From Leptospira fainei serovar Hurstbridge str. BUT 6 (GTDB taxonomy: Bacteria; Spirochaetota; Leptospiria; Leptospirales; Leptospiraceae), in contig NZ_AKWZ02000010.1 of NCBI RefSeq assembly GCF_000306235.2, positions 868,001-932,000 on the forward strand: a DNA stretch of 64,000 bases, written 5' to 3'. The position numbers were made by a program, and so were the translations under genes. The notes beneath the pieces are model-generated. The model did no database searches, was not told where the DNA came from, and saw nothing but the letters and a program-made list of their open reading frames with translations. Below are positions 46,441-55,400 of the stretch, piece by piece (positions within the stretch are counted from its first letter, which is position 1; every line of letters starts with the position of its first letter).

Positions 46441-47742
46441 TTAGATTTTTATGGATAGGGAGAATATAAATTGTCGATCCAATCTCGACATGTTAGCCTC
46501 TCTCGGATAGATTACGTCTCTCGAAAGCCGATATTGATACGTAAATCGAACCAAAAAGAACTCGTTCGGAATATAATCCAAAGTCGTCGTCGCACCGCCG
46601 GTTTGAAAACCGTGTAAAGTTCCGGTTTGAACGATCATCTGCTCTCGGTCCACATATCTTTCGAAGCGGGAACCGATTCTCCATTCAGGTAAAAACCGAT
46701 AAGCTACCCAAAGATTTCCGGCATATAGCTGTCGATAAGCGGAACTATCCCTATTTATGTAGGCCGGCCCGTTGGGAAGATATATTAAGTCGCGATCGTC
46801 CGCCCTACGTTGATATGCGACGTCGAACGAAGATGCGACAATCCAAGAATCGGAAGGTTTCCATTCTGCGATAAAATTATTATAGTAACGGACTTCTTTG
46901 GGTATCGCCGTCGGCAATTCGTTTCCCATAAACGTATTCCATCGAAACATAAGGCTTTTCAACGGAGTCCATTCCAATCGAAACCCGCCGGAGACATCCT
47001 TGTTATTATCCGTTACAACTTGATAGCCGTTGTCCAAGTGTAGTTGATACTTCAGTTTATCGGTTATTTTTCCGCTTAGACGAACACCGGAAACGTAATA
47101 GGGTACGTTATCTAACGAAAGGGATCTCGTATAAACGAAGTTGTCATGAGATACCCAGGATTCGTATCCCAAATGACCAAAATAAATACCCATATCCAAC
47201 CATGTGGATTTTCCAAGTTTGATTCCTCCATAGGCTTCCTGCATATTGCGAACGGAAAATTCGTTACTTGTCTTCCCGGTAGTTCCTTCCCCCACGTAAT
47301 TCGCCGCAACGGACGTTCCGAACTGCACGGCAAACCGACCCCGATATTTATTTGTTTCGAAATTAGCGTCCAAATACGCCAAATTGATATTGAATTCGTT
47401 GGTTCGCGTCGCCTGCGTAGTGTACGAAGCCTCCTTGGAATTTGGCCGATTAAGGCTTGCATTGTAGTAACTATCTACGAAAAATCCTAACTTCAATGGA
47501 GACGAATTTGTGATATCTTTTTCCGTAAGAAAAGGTTTCTTCCCAGAATCTGTATCGACTTCAAGTTCTTTGGAGGAATTAGAATCGACCTCCTTCGTTT
47601 CAGGGGGGATATTCTCATTTTTCTCCGAATTTTTTACGTCCGGCGAAGAAATAGTCTTCCGATTTTCCTCTGAAAAAAGGGGAGAACCGAAAACGAAAAA
47701 TCCGAAGATGCAGATCGCAATGGATACTTTTAAATTGTTCAT
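46441..47742 (-). CDS. Outer-membrane beta-barrel porin-like protein
   Basis: The ATG at 47742 gives 433 residues with a signal peptide (IAICIFGFFVFGSPLFSEE). A charged linker of about 50 residues precedes a long series of amphipathic strands with aromatic girdles. Examples are LKLGFFVDSYYNASL, YRGRFAVQFGTSVAANY and WRIGSRFERYVD. It ends in FIFSLSIKI, without the usual C-terminal Phe. It resembles the putative beta-barrel porin-2 group. Earlier in-frame starts would place the signal inside, so they are unlikely. It is alone on the minus strand, upstream of the gpx promoter. Confidence 0.82.
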   Translation of the reverse strand: MNNLKVSIAICIFGFFVFGSPLFSEENRKTISSPDVKNSEKNENIPPETKEVDSNSSKELEVDTDSGKKPFLTEKDITNSSPLKLGFFVDSYYNASLNRPNSKEASYTTQATRTNEFNINLAYLDANFETNKYRGRFAVQFGTSVAANYVGEGTTGKTSNEFSVRNMQEAYGGIKLGKSTWLDMGIYFGHLGYESWVSHDNFVYTRSLSLDNVPYYVSGVRLSGKITDKLKYQLHLDNGYQVVTDNNKDVSGGFRLEWTPLKSLMFRWNTFMGNELPTAIPKEVRYYNNFIAEWKPSDSWIVASSFDVAYQRRADDRDLIYLPNGPAYINRDSSAYRQLYAGNLWVAYRFLPEWRIGSRFERYVDREQMIVQTGTLHGFQTGGATTTLDYIPNEFFLVRFTYQYRLSRDVIYPREANMSRLDRQFIFSLSIKI

Positions 47743-48012
47743 AATTCTTCGGTGCAGGATTGCAGCCTGACATTCGGATTTAAGTTTCCGAGAATTATTC
47801 ATAAATAGACCAAGTCTATTTATTTTTATTGTAAGAAAGAATCTTAATTTAAACTTAATATCGATATGCTGTATTGCTATTTTATCGATACGATATTAGA
47901 GTCTTTTATGTATAACCTGAATATTCTAAACTTTAGAAGATTGAACAATCCGCTTCCTGTCAATCGGAAGTCTTCGTAAGCAGAAATGAGAAAAATCACG
48001 AGGTAATTTCGA

Positions 48013-49809
48013 ATGGAACAGCAGAGCATTCTAATCACGGCGATTATTTTATTGGCAACAGCGGTCTTTTGCGTTCCTATCTTTAAGAAATTAGGAATCG
48101 GATCCATCATCGGCTACGTAGCCGGAGGAATTCTAATCGGTCCGTACGGAATAAGATTAGTGACGGGAGGCGCGGAAATACTTCATTTTGCGGAGTTCGG
48201 AGTAGTTTTACTTCTTTTTCTAATCGGTTTGGAGCTTCGCCCTCAAACGCTTTGGGTCCTTCGAAAACCTGTTTTCGGGATGGGCTTTGCGCAGGTCGTG
48301 ATTACGTCTTGTATATTAACTTTTTTGATAGAATGGACGTTTCATATCGGTTGGATAGCCGCGTCTCTTTTAGGCCTCAGTCTTTCTCTTTCTTCTACTG
48401 CATTTGCGCTCCAATCCTTGGCCGAAAAAAACCAATTAACTACTGCTCACGGTCGATCTGCATTTGCCATTCTATTATTCCAGGATCTTGCCGTAATTCC
48501 CGTCATGGCAATCCTTCCCCTTGCTGCACTTAATAATTCGGTTACCGACCATCAAGTCGCCTTCGACTCGACTAAATTCGGTTTAGCTTTACTTGCGATT
48601 CTGTTAGTCGTTTTGGGAGGTCGCTACCTGACACGGCCCTTATTTCGGATTATCGCTTCCTCCGGAAATCATGAGATTTTCGTAGCACTTTCTCTTTTGC
48701 TAGTTTTAGGCGTTGCCTTAGCTATGGAGATGGTCGGCCTGTCGATGGCTCTTGGATCGTTTTTAGGAGGCGTACTTCTCGCCGATTCCGAATATCGTCA
48801 CGAACTGGAGGCAAACTTAGAACCGTTTAAGGGACTGCTGCTTGGTCTATTTTTCTTGGCTGTAGGAATGTCGATGAATGTGGACATATTATCGATGAAT
48901 CCTTTTTTTGTAATCGGGATTGCAATCGGTCTAATGCTCGTCAAAGGCTTGGTTCTTTACGCCATCGGTAGATTCAATAATTTAAATAACGAATCAGCAA
49001 TCAACTTATCGTTAAATATTTCCCAAGGTGGAGAATTCGCTTTCGTTATTCTGAATGTAGCGGTTCAATTCGGAATTCTTGAAAAACAAATATCGGAATA
49101 TTCGATCGTAGTCGTTACGATATCGATGCTTTTAACCCCCTTCTTTACGATTTTAAAAGAAAAACTATTGGACCCATATTTCAACGAAGAAGAGGAAATA
49201 CCGGCAGACGTAATTGACGAGAGAAATCGGGTCATCATTGCCGGGTTCGGTCGCGTCGGACAAATCATCGGCAGAATGCTTTACGTACATAAAATCGGAT
49301 TCACCGCGTTGGAACATAATGCCGAGCAAGTTAGCGCCGCACGTAAATTCGGTCACAAGATCTATTATGGGGATGCGAGTCGTTTGGATTTGCTAGTTTC
49401 AGCCGGAGCTGCTCAGGCCGACATTCTGATCTTAGCGGTACAGGATATGGAATTATCCCTAAAAATTGCGGAACTTGTGAAGAAAAACTTCCCGAATCTC
49501 CAGATCATTGCTCGCGCCAGAAACAGAGCACATTATTTTAATCTAATGGATCTGGGAGTGGAGACGATTCGCAGGGACACTTTTGCTTCGTCACTCGAGA
49601 TAGGGGGAGAAGCTCTCATTGAACTCGGTTTCTTACCGTCCGAGGTGGAGGCGATTCTTCAGAAATTCAGAGCGTATGACGAAGATATGCTATTAGGCCA
49701 ATACAAAGTTCGCCATAATGAAAAAGAGCTCATCGCATTTTCTAAGAATGCTGTCAAGCAATTGGAAGAAGCATTTGCAGCGGATAGACTGGAAAAGGAA
49801 GCTTCGTAG
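48013..49809 (+). CDS. CPA2 monovalent cation:proton antiporter with TrkA-N domain (KefB/KefC-like)
   Basis: The 598-residue protein has about twelve membrane helices at residues 5-385, containing GSIIGYVAGGILIGPYGIRL, LFQDLAVIPVMAIL and LGSFLGGVLLADSEY with the ion-site Asp. A cytoplasmic NAD-binding TrkA-N (RCK) domain follows from about residue 405 (RVIIAGFGRVGQIIGRMLY and HKIYYGDASRLDLL). This is the layout of KefB/KefC and related K+/H+ or Na+/H+ antiporters. GAGG lies before the ATG. No KefG-like partner is beside it. Confidence 0.93.
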   Translation: MEQQSILITAIILLATAVFCVPIFKKLGIGSIIGYVAGGILIGPYGIRLVTGGAEILHFAEFGVVLLLFLIGLELRPQTLWVLRKPVFGMGFAQVVITSCILTFLIEWTFHIGWIAASLLGLSLSLSSTAFALQSLAEKNQLTTAHGRSAFAILLFQDLAVIPVMAILPLAALNNSVTDHQVAFDSTKFGLALLAILLVVLGGRYLTRPLFRIIASSGNHEIFVALSLLLVLGVALAMEMVGLSMALGSFLGGVLLADSEYRHELEANLEPFKGLLLGLFFLAVGMSMNVDILSMNPFFVIGIAIGLMLVKGLVLYAIGRFNNLNNESAINLSLNISQGGEFAFVILNVAVQFGILEKQISEYSIVVVTISMLLTPFFTILKEKLLDPYFNEEEEIPADVIDERNRVIIAGFGRVGQIIGRMLYVHKIGFTALEHNAEQVSAARKFGHKIYYGDASRLDLLVSAGAAQADILILAVQDMELSLKIAELVKKNFPNLQIIARARNRAHYFNLMDLGVETIRRDTFASSLEIGGEALIELGFLPSEVEAILQKFRAYDEDMLLGQYKVRHNEKELIAFSKNAVKQLEEAFAADRLEKEAS

Positions 49810-49862
49810 CCGATTTAAATTTAAAATATCTCTAATTGAATGAAAGAACGCTAAAGTCTTAA

Positions 49863-51122
49863 ATGAAAAAAAATAGTATTCCGTTTCTCTTTTTTATCGT
49901 TTTCTTCGTAAACGTGCTCTTGCCGGTTACGCCTCGCTCGGATGCGATTTGGAACATCCCTACCGGGATGAGCATTCTTCTGCACGGAGATACGAATTTG
50001 GATGAGTTCCAAGACTTGCGTAAAGAATTCACGGATTACGGCTTAATAAACCTCAAAGGCAAAGAATATAATATTTTCCCGATCGGAGTCTCGATTCTTG
50101 CAATTCCGCAATTATTTCTAATGACCCAAATAAACGGATCGAAGGAAATATTAAACCACTCTATCGAAGCGGGTAAGTTCGTAGCGGCCGGATGGATGGC
50201 TTTGGCTACGGTGTTCATCTTTTTGGGTTTTAAGCAGAAGTTCGGCTATCAAAAAGCGTTTTATTTCTCCATTCTTTTTGCATTTGCAACGTCAGCATTA
50301 TCGACGGGCGGTCGAGCCATCTGGCAACAAAGCGGCGCCCTTCTATTGAATACGGCACTAATGTATATTCTAATCCGGGGAATTTATGGAAAGAAAGAAC
50401 TTCTCTGGATCGGATTGATCTGCGGTTTTGCAATTTGGGTTCGCCCAACGACCCTTTTGGTTTCCATTCCGACATTCTTCTTTCTATTATCAAAAGAGAG
50501 AGTAAAGGCGGTTTGGACATTAGTTACCGCAACCCCCGTCCTCCTCCTCTTCATGTATTATACTTTTTATATGTATGGAAGTTTTTTACCGGCTTATTAT
50601 TCGAATCATTCCGGTCGAATTTTCCAATTCGAAAAATTCGGAGAAGCTTTTGCCGGATTGCTTTTTAGTCCCGGCCGAGGCTTATTTATCTGGTCCCCTT
50701 TCCTGGTTTTATCTCTCGTAGGGATTTTTCGATTGAATAAAGATCGGGATTTACCTATTTCAATCCTGTTTCTGATCTGCATAGGGCTACATTTGATTCT
50801 TCTTGCCAGCTTCGATATGTGGTGGGGAGGTCATTCCATCGGGCCGAGATTGTTAACCGAAACGATTCCGTTCTTTCTATGGTTTACTGTAAAAGGCATA
50901 TTACAACTTTCTCAACAAATTCGATCGCGCAAAACCTTCCGAACTCTATGGTTTATTGCGTGTTTACTAAGTTTCATTTTTCATTTTCGAGCTTCGGCTG
51001 ATTTAGGCCCGACTATCTGGAATCGAAGTCCTCAAAGCGTCGATGAAAATCCTTCCCGAGTTTGGGATTGGCGCGACCCGCAATTTTTGAGCGGAGATCA
51101 CGCATTAAAGTTTATTTTATAA
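49863..51122 (+). CDS. GT-C-type multi-pass membrane protein, putative glycosyltransferase
   Basis: The 419-residue protein has ten or so membrane helices. After the first helix comes a loop with PRSDAIWNIPTGMSILLHGD, placing an Asp in the first outer loop as in GT-C lipid-linked sugar transferases of the ArnT/PMT type. LNTALMYILIRG and WVRPTTLLVSIPTFF are also compatible, and a C-terminal extracellular tail has WDWRDPQF. The assignment is by topology only. It follows the antiporter gene by 53 bases on the same strand. Confidence 0.72.
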   Translation: MKKNSIPFLFFIVFFVNVLLPVTPRSDAIWNIPTGMSILLHGDTNLDEFQDLRKEFTDYGLINLKGKEYNIFPIGVSILAIPQLFLMTQINGSKEILNHSIEAGKFVAAGWMALATVFIFLGFKQKFGYQKAFYFSILFAFATSALSTGGRAIWQQSGALLLNTALMYILIRGIYGKKELLWIGLICGFAIWVRPTTLLVSIPTFFFLLSKERVKAVWTLVTATPVLLLFMYYTFYMYGSFLPAYYSNHSGRIFQFEKFGEAFAGLLFSPGRGLFIWSPFLVLSLVGIFRLNKDRDLPISILFLICIGLHLILLASFDMWWGGHSIGPRLLTETIPFFLWFTVKGILQLSQQIRSRKTFRTLWFIACLLSFIFHFRASADLGPTIWNRSPQSVDENPSRVWDWRDPQFLSGDHALKFIL

Positions 51123-51236
51123 AGTATTTAAAACCGGTCGAAGTTTAAACGATTTAAGGGCAGCGTTTGCAAAAGAGCACTGTAATGCCCGGATTTTAAA
51201 GGGAGAATTTTAGGATCTAGGTCGACGCTAAAAACT

Positions 51237-51308
51237 TGCGGGCAGAGGGACTCGAACCCTCACTAGAAGCTTGGAAGGCTACGGTGCTAGCCATTACACC
51301 ATGCCCGC
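51237..51308 (-). tRNA. tRNA-Gly (anticodon TCC)
   Basis: The minus strand reads GCGGGCATGGTGTAATGGCT at the 5' end. It has an anticodon loop CTTCCAA (TCC) and the T-arm GAGGGTTCGAGTCCCTC, and ends TGCCCGC with discriminator A. CCA is not encoded. Acceptor and T stems pair perfectly; the anticodon stem has one mismatch. It reads GGA codons. Confidence 0.95.
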
Positions 51309-51343
51309 GATAAGATAGGGATAGTTTTTTGTTGGTTAGGAGG

Positions 51344-52897
51344 ATGTCAATCGAAAAGAGTGATTTTTGTATGTGGGAAATTGAGTTGAAGAATTGGGAG
51401 AAGGATCTCCCCGCTTTTTGGAAGTATCGAAAAGAGTTCGAACGAATCAGTCACCTTCGAAATATTTTGAGCGTTCTCCATTGGGACATGGAAGTCACTT
51501 TACCGGAAGCCGGACAAGAAGAACGAGCAGAGCAGATCGGATTGCTCTCGGGAATTGCACACGAAGCCTTTACAATCGATACTTTTAAAGTTTCGGCTGA
51601 GAAAGCTTTCGAAGAAAACAATAAGCAAAATCTTCCCGGAAAGGAACTGCGAAGCCGGGAATTAGAGCTTTTGTTCAGAGATCTAAAACGTGCTTCTTCC
51701 GTACCCGGTTCGTGGGTGGAAAAGTTTGCAAAGCTGACTAGCCAAGCGCATTCCATCTGGGCCGATGCGCGAAAAAAAAATGACTCAACGGCTTTTATAA
51801 AAATCCTCCAGGAGTTACTGGATTTAACTCTTCAAAAAACGGATTATCTCGGTTATGAAACCGAAGCTTACGATTCTTTATTAGAGGATTACGAAGCAGG
51901 AGCAACGGCTGAGTCCTTAGAGAGTTTGTTTGAAAGTCTTCGCAAATCTCTTGTTCCGCTCGTTAAAAAATCCAAGGATGCAAGTTCTCCATTTACAGGA
52001 AAATTCCCCGGTTCCTCGCAGAAATCCTTTAATGAACGATTGCCCGAACTACTCGGTTTACCCAAGAATATTTCCCGATTGGATGCAAGTACACATCCTT
52101 TTTCCACTTCGCTAGGTTCCTTTGATAAACGAATAACTACAAGGTATGACGAAGACGATCCTTTATCCTCGGTATACTCCGTCTTACATGAAACAGGCCA
52201 TGCGCTTTATGAAACGGGAATTTCGTCGATCCAAGGAGCTTATTCTCCATTAAAGGATTCCGCTTCTCTCGGACTTCACGAATCACAAAGCAGACTCTGG
52301 GAGAACCAAGTAGGGCGATCTAAAGAGTTTTGGGAGGCAGTATATCCCGAGTTTATCGGCGGCTTGAATATCTCTGAAAAAGATCTTCCTTTCGCTAAGT
52401 TATTTAAATTCGTTAATAGGGCAAAGCCCTCGCTGATTAGAGTTGAAGCGGATCAAATCACCTATAATCTCCATATAATTCTGAGATTCCGATTAGAGCG
52501 CGCGCTGCTACGCCGCGAATTAAAGCTCAAGGATCTGTCGGGTGCTTGGAATGCCGGCATGAAGGAGTTGCTCGGAATAGAAGTACCGAATGATAGCCAA
52601 GGTTATCTTCAAGACGTCCATTGGAGCGGCGGCGCTTTTGGATACTTCCCTACCTATACGTTAGGAAATATCTATGCAGCTCAGCTTTATTCCGGTTTCC
52701 TATCCAAGCATCCTGATTTTCTAAGTGAATTGCGGGCGGGAAACACTACGACTCTACTTCGATGGTTACGCGAAAATGTTCATCTGAAAGGCAGAAAATT
52801 TCAAGCAGATGAAATCGTCGTTCAAGCGACTGGTGAAAGTCCAAACGCAAAATATTTAGTCGATTATCTTTCTTCGAAGATATCGGAACAGGAGTAA
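51344..52897 (+). CDS. M32-family metallocarboxypeptidase
   Basis: The 517-residue protein is of the thermostable carboxypeptidase 1/Taq family. It has NILSVLHWDMEVTLPEAGQE near the N-terminus and the zinc motif HETGHALYE at about residue 281. GLHESQSRLWENQVGRS supplies the third zinc ligand. It removes C-terminal residues from peptides in the cytoplasm. The start is uncertain: the ATG at 51344 directly follows AGGAGG with no spacing. An ATG at 51371 or a TTG at 51329 are alternatives. The next gene follows after 3 bases. Confidence 0.92.
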   Translation: MSIEKSDFCMWEIELKNWEKDLPAFWKYRKEFERISHLRNILSVLHWDMEVTLPEAGQEERAEQIGLLSGIAHEAFTIDTFKVSAEKAFEENNKQNLPGKELRSRELELLFRDLKRASSVPGSWVEKFAKLTSQAHSIWADARKKNDSTAFIKILQELLDLTLQKTDYLGYETEAYDSLLEDYEAGATAESLESLFESLRKSLVPLVKKSKDASSPFTGKFPGSSQKSFNERLPELLGLPKNISRLDASTHPFSTSLGSFDKRITTRYDEDDPLSSVYSVLHETGHALYETGISSIQGAYSPLKDSASLGLHESQSRLWENQVGRSKEFWEAVYPEFIGGLNISEKDLPFAKLFKFVNRAKPSLIRVEADQITYNLHIILRFRLERALLRRELKLKDLSGAWNAGMKELLGIEVPNDSQGYLQDVHWSGGAFGYFPTYTLGNIYAAQLYSGFLSKHPDFLSELRAGNTTTLLRWLRENVHLKGRKFQADEIVVQATGESPNAKYLVDYLSSKISEQE

Positions 52898-52900
52898 CAT

Positions 52901-53239
52901 ATGAGCCAGGAAGAAGACGAGGAACTAACTCTCAAATCATTCGAAGAGTTATCTTTTTTCGATAACTTAGCGCTTCATTATCTTTGTAACGAGACTCCGC
53001 CTCAAACATTGGCTTTGGCTTTTATGGTCGGAGACAAAAAAGTTTGCGGTTCGATGCTCGGGGTATTGGAACCGAAAAGGAGAGCTTTTGTCCACGAACT
53101 TATGACGAAGCAGCAAGATATGCCTGTTGAAAAGAAACACGCGGCCGCACATGGATTGCTAATCATAGCCGAAGGTTTAATCACCAGAAAGCTAATTCGT
53201 AAACAAGGCAAATTCTACTTTGGAACGGAGAGGCAATAG
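52901..53239 (+). CDS. Small protein resembling the FliG middle domain
   Basis: The 112-residue protein has LALHYLCNETPPQTLALAFM followed by GSMLGVLEPKRRAFVHELMT. This resembles the EHPQTIALIL...LDPxxAAxxLxxLP pattern of the FliG middle domain, with a helical end (AAAHGLLIIAEGLITRKLIR). FliG is part of the flagellar C-ring. The protein lacks the FliG N- and C-terminal domains and its motor residues. It is 3 bases after a carboxypeptidase gene, not beside flagellar genes. It could be a flagellar accessory protein or just a domain of similar fold; the assignment is tentative. Confidence 0.6.
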   Translation: MSQEEDEELTLKSFEELSFFDNLALHYLCNETPPQTLALAFMVGDKKVCGSMLGVLEPKRRAFVHELMTKQQDMPVEKKHAAAHGLLIIAEGLITRKLIRKQGKFYFGTERQ

Positions 53240-53318
53240 CCGGATTATCTAATAATAAAGTTTCGACCAATTTAATCCGTTCCATTATAACGCCGTAAAT
53301 CCTGACGATGCTGTATTA

Positions 53319-54128
53319 TTATAGTAGCGGCCTTCCGAGTAGAGCATTAATAAAGATCGAGCTAGTCAAGAAAACCAAAGCTATCCCTGCGTATTTAACG
53401 CTTTTTTCCGACCAATTATTTTTGACTGCAAGCAATGCAAATAACGGTAAAATCTGGAGCGCATGAATTCCTACAAAATGCGCGATCCTAATATCACCGC
53501 CTCTCCTACTCCAATTCAAAAACGGAAGACCTTCGCCTCCGTCGGCCACTCCGACGGAATGCGAAAGAATTACAGTCATGTAAGAGCCGGTCAAGGACGC
53601 GAAAACAAATATCCATAGAGAAATCCGAATCGCGGTTTTTAGCCTAATATCCAATCCTTTAATCGGATCTCTAAATTTGCGATCGATCCAGATGGCAGCG
53701 GGAATCACCGGGTAAATGAACAATCCCATAATACTATAAATGATCATATTCAAAATCGTAGATTGATTAAAGTGAGATGGCACGCCTCTTGCGGCTTGAA
53801 GAGTAATTAGAAAAAGTTCGACTGCCATACCGATGACGAAGTATTTTTCAATTCGGTCTCGAAACTTAGGATATTCCTGCAGATAGTTTAAAATCCACCC
53901 CATCGTCCAAAGAAAGATCCAGATTGAGATTGCGAACTTGGCCGGTTTAATCCATGGATTGATCCCGGATATCGTTCTGCCATCGAATCCCATCAGTAGA
54001 AAGTATATCGGTAGAACCAATATGCCGATTATGCCGCCGAAAAACGAAAGAGGGCGATTTCTTTTTAAAGTAGAGAGAAAGCTTTCCGACTCTCTCAAGA
54101 ACGGAAACGAGATGCTATAAGTTGACAT
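53319..54128 (-). CDS. Hypothetical seven-helix membrane protein
   Basis: No family recognised with certainty. From the ATG at 54128 the protein has 269 residues and seven predicted membrane helices: PLSFFGGIIGILVLPIYFLL, AKFAISIWIFLWTMGWILNY, YFVIGMAVELFLITLQAARG, ILNMIIYSIMGLFIYPVIP, ISLWIFVFASLTGSYMTVIL, FVGIHALQILPLFALLAV and YAGIALVFLTSSIFINALL. Conserved-looking polar residues include HSVGVADGGEGLPFLNWSRR and IRIAHFVGIHALQ. It overlaps the ABA4-like gene by 14 bases, so both are one operon divergent from a TetR gene. Confidence 0.78.
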   Translation of the reverse strand: MSTYSISFPFLRESESFLSTLKRNRPLSFFGGIIGILVLPIYFLLMGFDGRTISGINPWIKPAKFAISIWIFLWTMGWILNYLQEYPKFRDRIEKYFVIGMAVELFLITLQAARGVPSHFNQSTILNMIIYSIMGLFIYPVIPAAIWIDRKFRDPIKGLDIRLKTAIRISLWIFVFASLTGSYMTVILSHSVGVADGGEGLPFLNWSRRGGDIRIAHFVGIHALQILPLFALLAVKNNWSEKSVKYAGIALVFLTSSIFINALLGRPLL

Positions 54129-54540
54129 TGAATCCTCCTTTAATGGTACGTATAACATAAAATATTAAAAAACCGATCGGCCCGACCATGAGAGTGAGAA
54201 ATAGACAGGGAATAAGAATCCAACGCGAAAGTCCGATCGATTCCGCCTCTTTCGTCTCCCAAATTCCCAATAATAAATCGAAGGCAAGATAATGCACCCA
54301 ACCGGCGAGGAGAACCCAAGGATCGGAAAATAACGAAGCAACACCGGCAAGTGATTGAAAATTCCCTTCAGATCCTCTATGCGTCGCCAATATTAGGAAG
54401 TAAGCGGCCGAAAGTATTGCTGACCAGATACCGCTTCGAATCAGGATTTTAGTGAGCTTCATGTTCGGTAGGATCGCAAGCAACAGCCATCCTACTAGTG
54501 CAAACCGACTAAGAACCGTAAAAACCAACTCCACAGACAT
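54115..54540 (-). CDS. ABA4-like membrane protein
   Basis: From the ATG at 54540 (AGAGG upstream) the protein has 141 residues and four membrane helices. The segment FSDPWVLLAGWVHYLAFDLL is the signature of the ABA4/DUF4281 family. In plants this family is linked to neoxanthin synthesis; in bacteria its role is unknown. It is the first gene of a two-gene operon, divergent from the TetR gene with a palindromic site between. Confidence 0.82.
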   Translation of the reverse strand: MSVELVFTVLSRFALVGWLLLAILPNMKLTKILIRSGIWSAILSAAYFLILATHRGSEGNFQSLAGVASLFSDPWVLLAGWVHYLAFDLLLGIWETKEAESIGLSRWILIPCLFLTLMVGPIGFLIFYVIRTIKGGFNVNL

Positions 54541-54607
54541 ATGAACCTCTATTTTCCCAAATACGAAAATGGGAAATACTTGTCCCAATTCAGATACCAT
54601 CAAGGAA

Positions 54608-54635
54608 TGTTACTATCGGTAACACTCAATGTTAC
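54608..54635. promoter_or_regulatory. Palindromic operator between tetR and the ABA4-like operon
   Basis: TGTTAC (54608-54613) and GTAACA (54619-54624) form a perfect inverted repeat around TATCG. A further TGTTAC half-site is at 54630-54635. The site lies between divergent genes and close to both starts, the usual place for a TetR operator. Confidence 0.65.
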
Positions 54636-54664
54636 CAACGTCAACATTTTTTTAGGAAATTTTT

Positions 54665-55303
54665 ATGCCCGCGAAAAAAAAAATTAAAAAGCCGGAACGC
54701 GCTTATCATCACGGTAACCTAGCGGAAACTTTAAAAGCTCTAGCTTTAAAGAGATTAGAAGAAAGCAGTGATTCTGCTTTTACCATCCGTGAAATAGCGA
54801 GAGAAGCGAAGGTTAGTCACGCGGCGGCCTATCGGCACTTTCCTTCCCGAAGAGATCTTCTGGCAGAAATTTCAAAAGATGGATTCATAGGAATTACAAA
54901 AGCTTTTTTAGATGCGGAAGCGAAAGCGATTCCCGGGGATTCGATTGATCGTCTCGAAAAAATCGGAATAGCCTATGTGTCCTTCTGCGTAGAGAATCCA
55001 GGATATTATCGAGCAATGTGGCATACGGATCTAGGTCCCAAAGACGATCTATTGGAATTGCAAGAAGCGGGAAGGGCGGCGTTTCTAAGACTATGGGAAA
55101 CTGTTTTGGCCTGCCATGAAGAAAAAGTTTCCGATTATCCGCCGGTGGAAATGGCGTCGGCAGCATGGTCGATTGTTCACGGTTTTTCCACTCTAATCAA
55201 TGAACAGCAGCTTACAAACAACTTAGGTTTAACCCGAGACAATGCGAAAGACGCCGCGAAAACCTTAGTCCGTTTGCTAATGAATGGAATTCGCAAACGT
55301 TGA
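54665..55303 (+). CDS. TetR/AcrR family transcriptional regulator
   Basis: The 212-residue protein has the TetR DNA-binding domain (LAETLKALALKRLEESSDSA, then REIAREAKVSHAAAYRHFPS) and a helical ligand domain of the TetR_C_33/WHG type (FCVENPGYYRAMW). The ATG has AGGA 9 bases upstream. It is divergent from the ABA4-like and seven-helix membrane genes, and a perfect inverted repeat lies between them. It therefore probably represses both directions. Confidence 0.9.
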   Translation: MPAKKKIKKPERAYHHGNLAETLKALALKRLEESSDSAFTIREIAREAKVSHAAAYRHFPSRRDLLAEISKDGFIGITKAFLDAEAKAIPGDSIDRLEKIGIAYVSFCVENPGYYRAMWHTDLGPKDDLLELQEAGRAAFLRLWETVLACHEEKVSDYPPVEMASAAWSIVHGFSTLINEQQLTNNLGLTRDNAKDAAKTLVRLLMNGIRKR

Positions 55304-55400
55304 AGCTCTCTAAAAAGTTATACCGTAAATTACCTTTGAGACTCGTAGTGTTTCATTTTGTCGGATAGTCTTAATAGTACAGTCGTACTTTAATTCGACT

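Noticed and set aside
47112..47490. Open frames of about 115 codons on both strands
   Set aside because: Both are shadows of the porin-like gene, whose signal peptide and beta strands are clear.
47743..48012. Repeated ATCGATA motifs in the spacer before the antiporter gene
   Set aside because: The copies are short, few and in AT-rich DNA; chance is enough to explain them.
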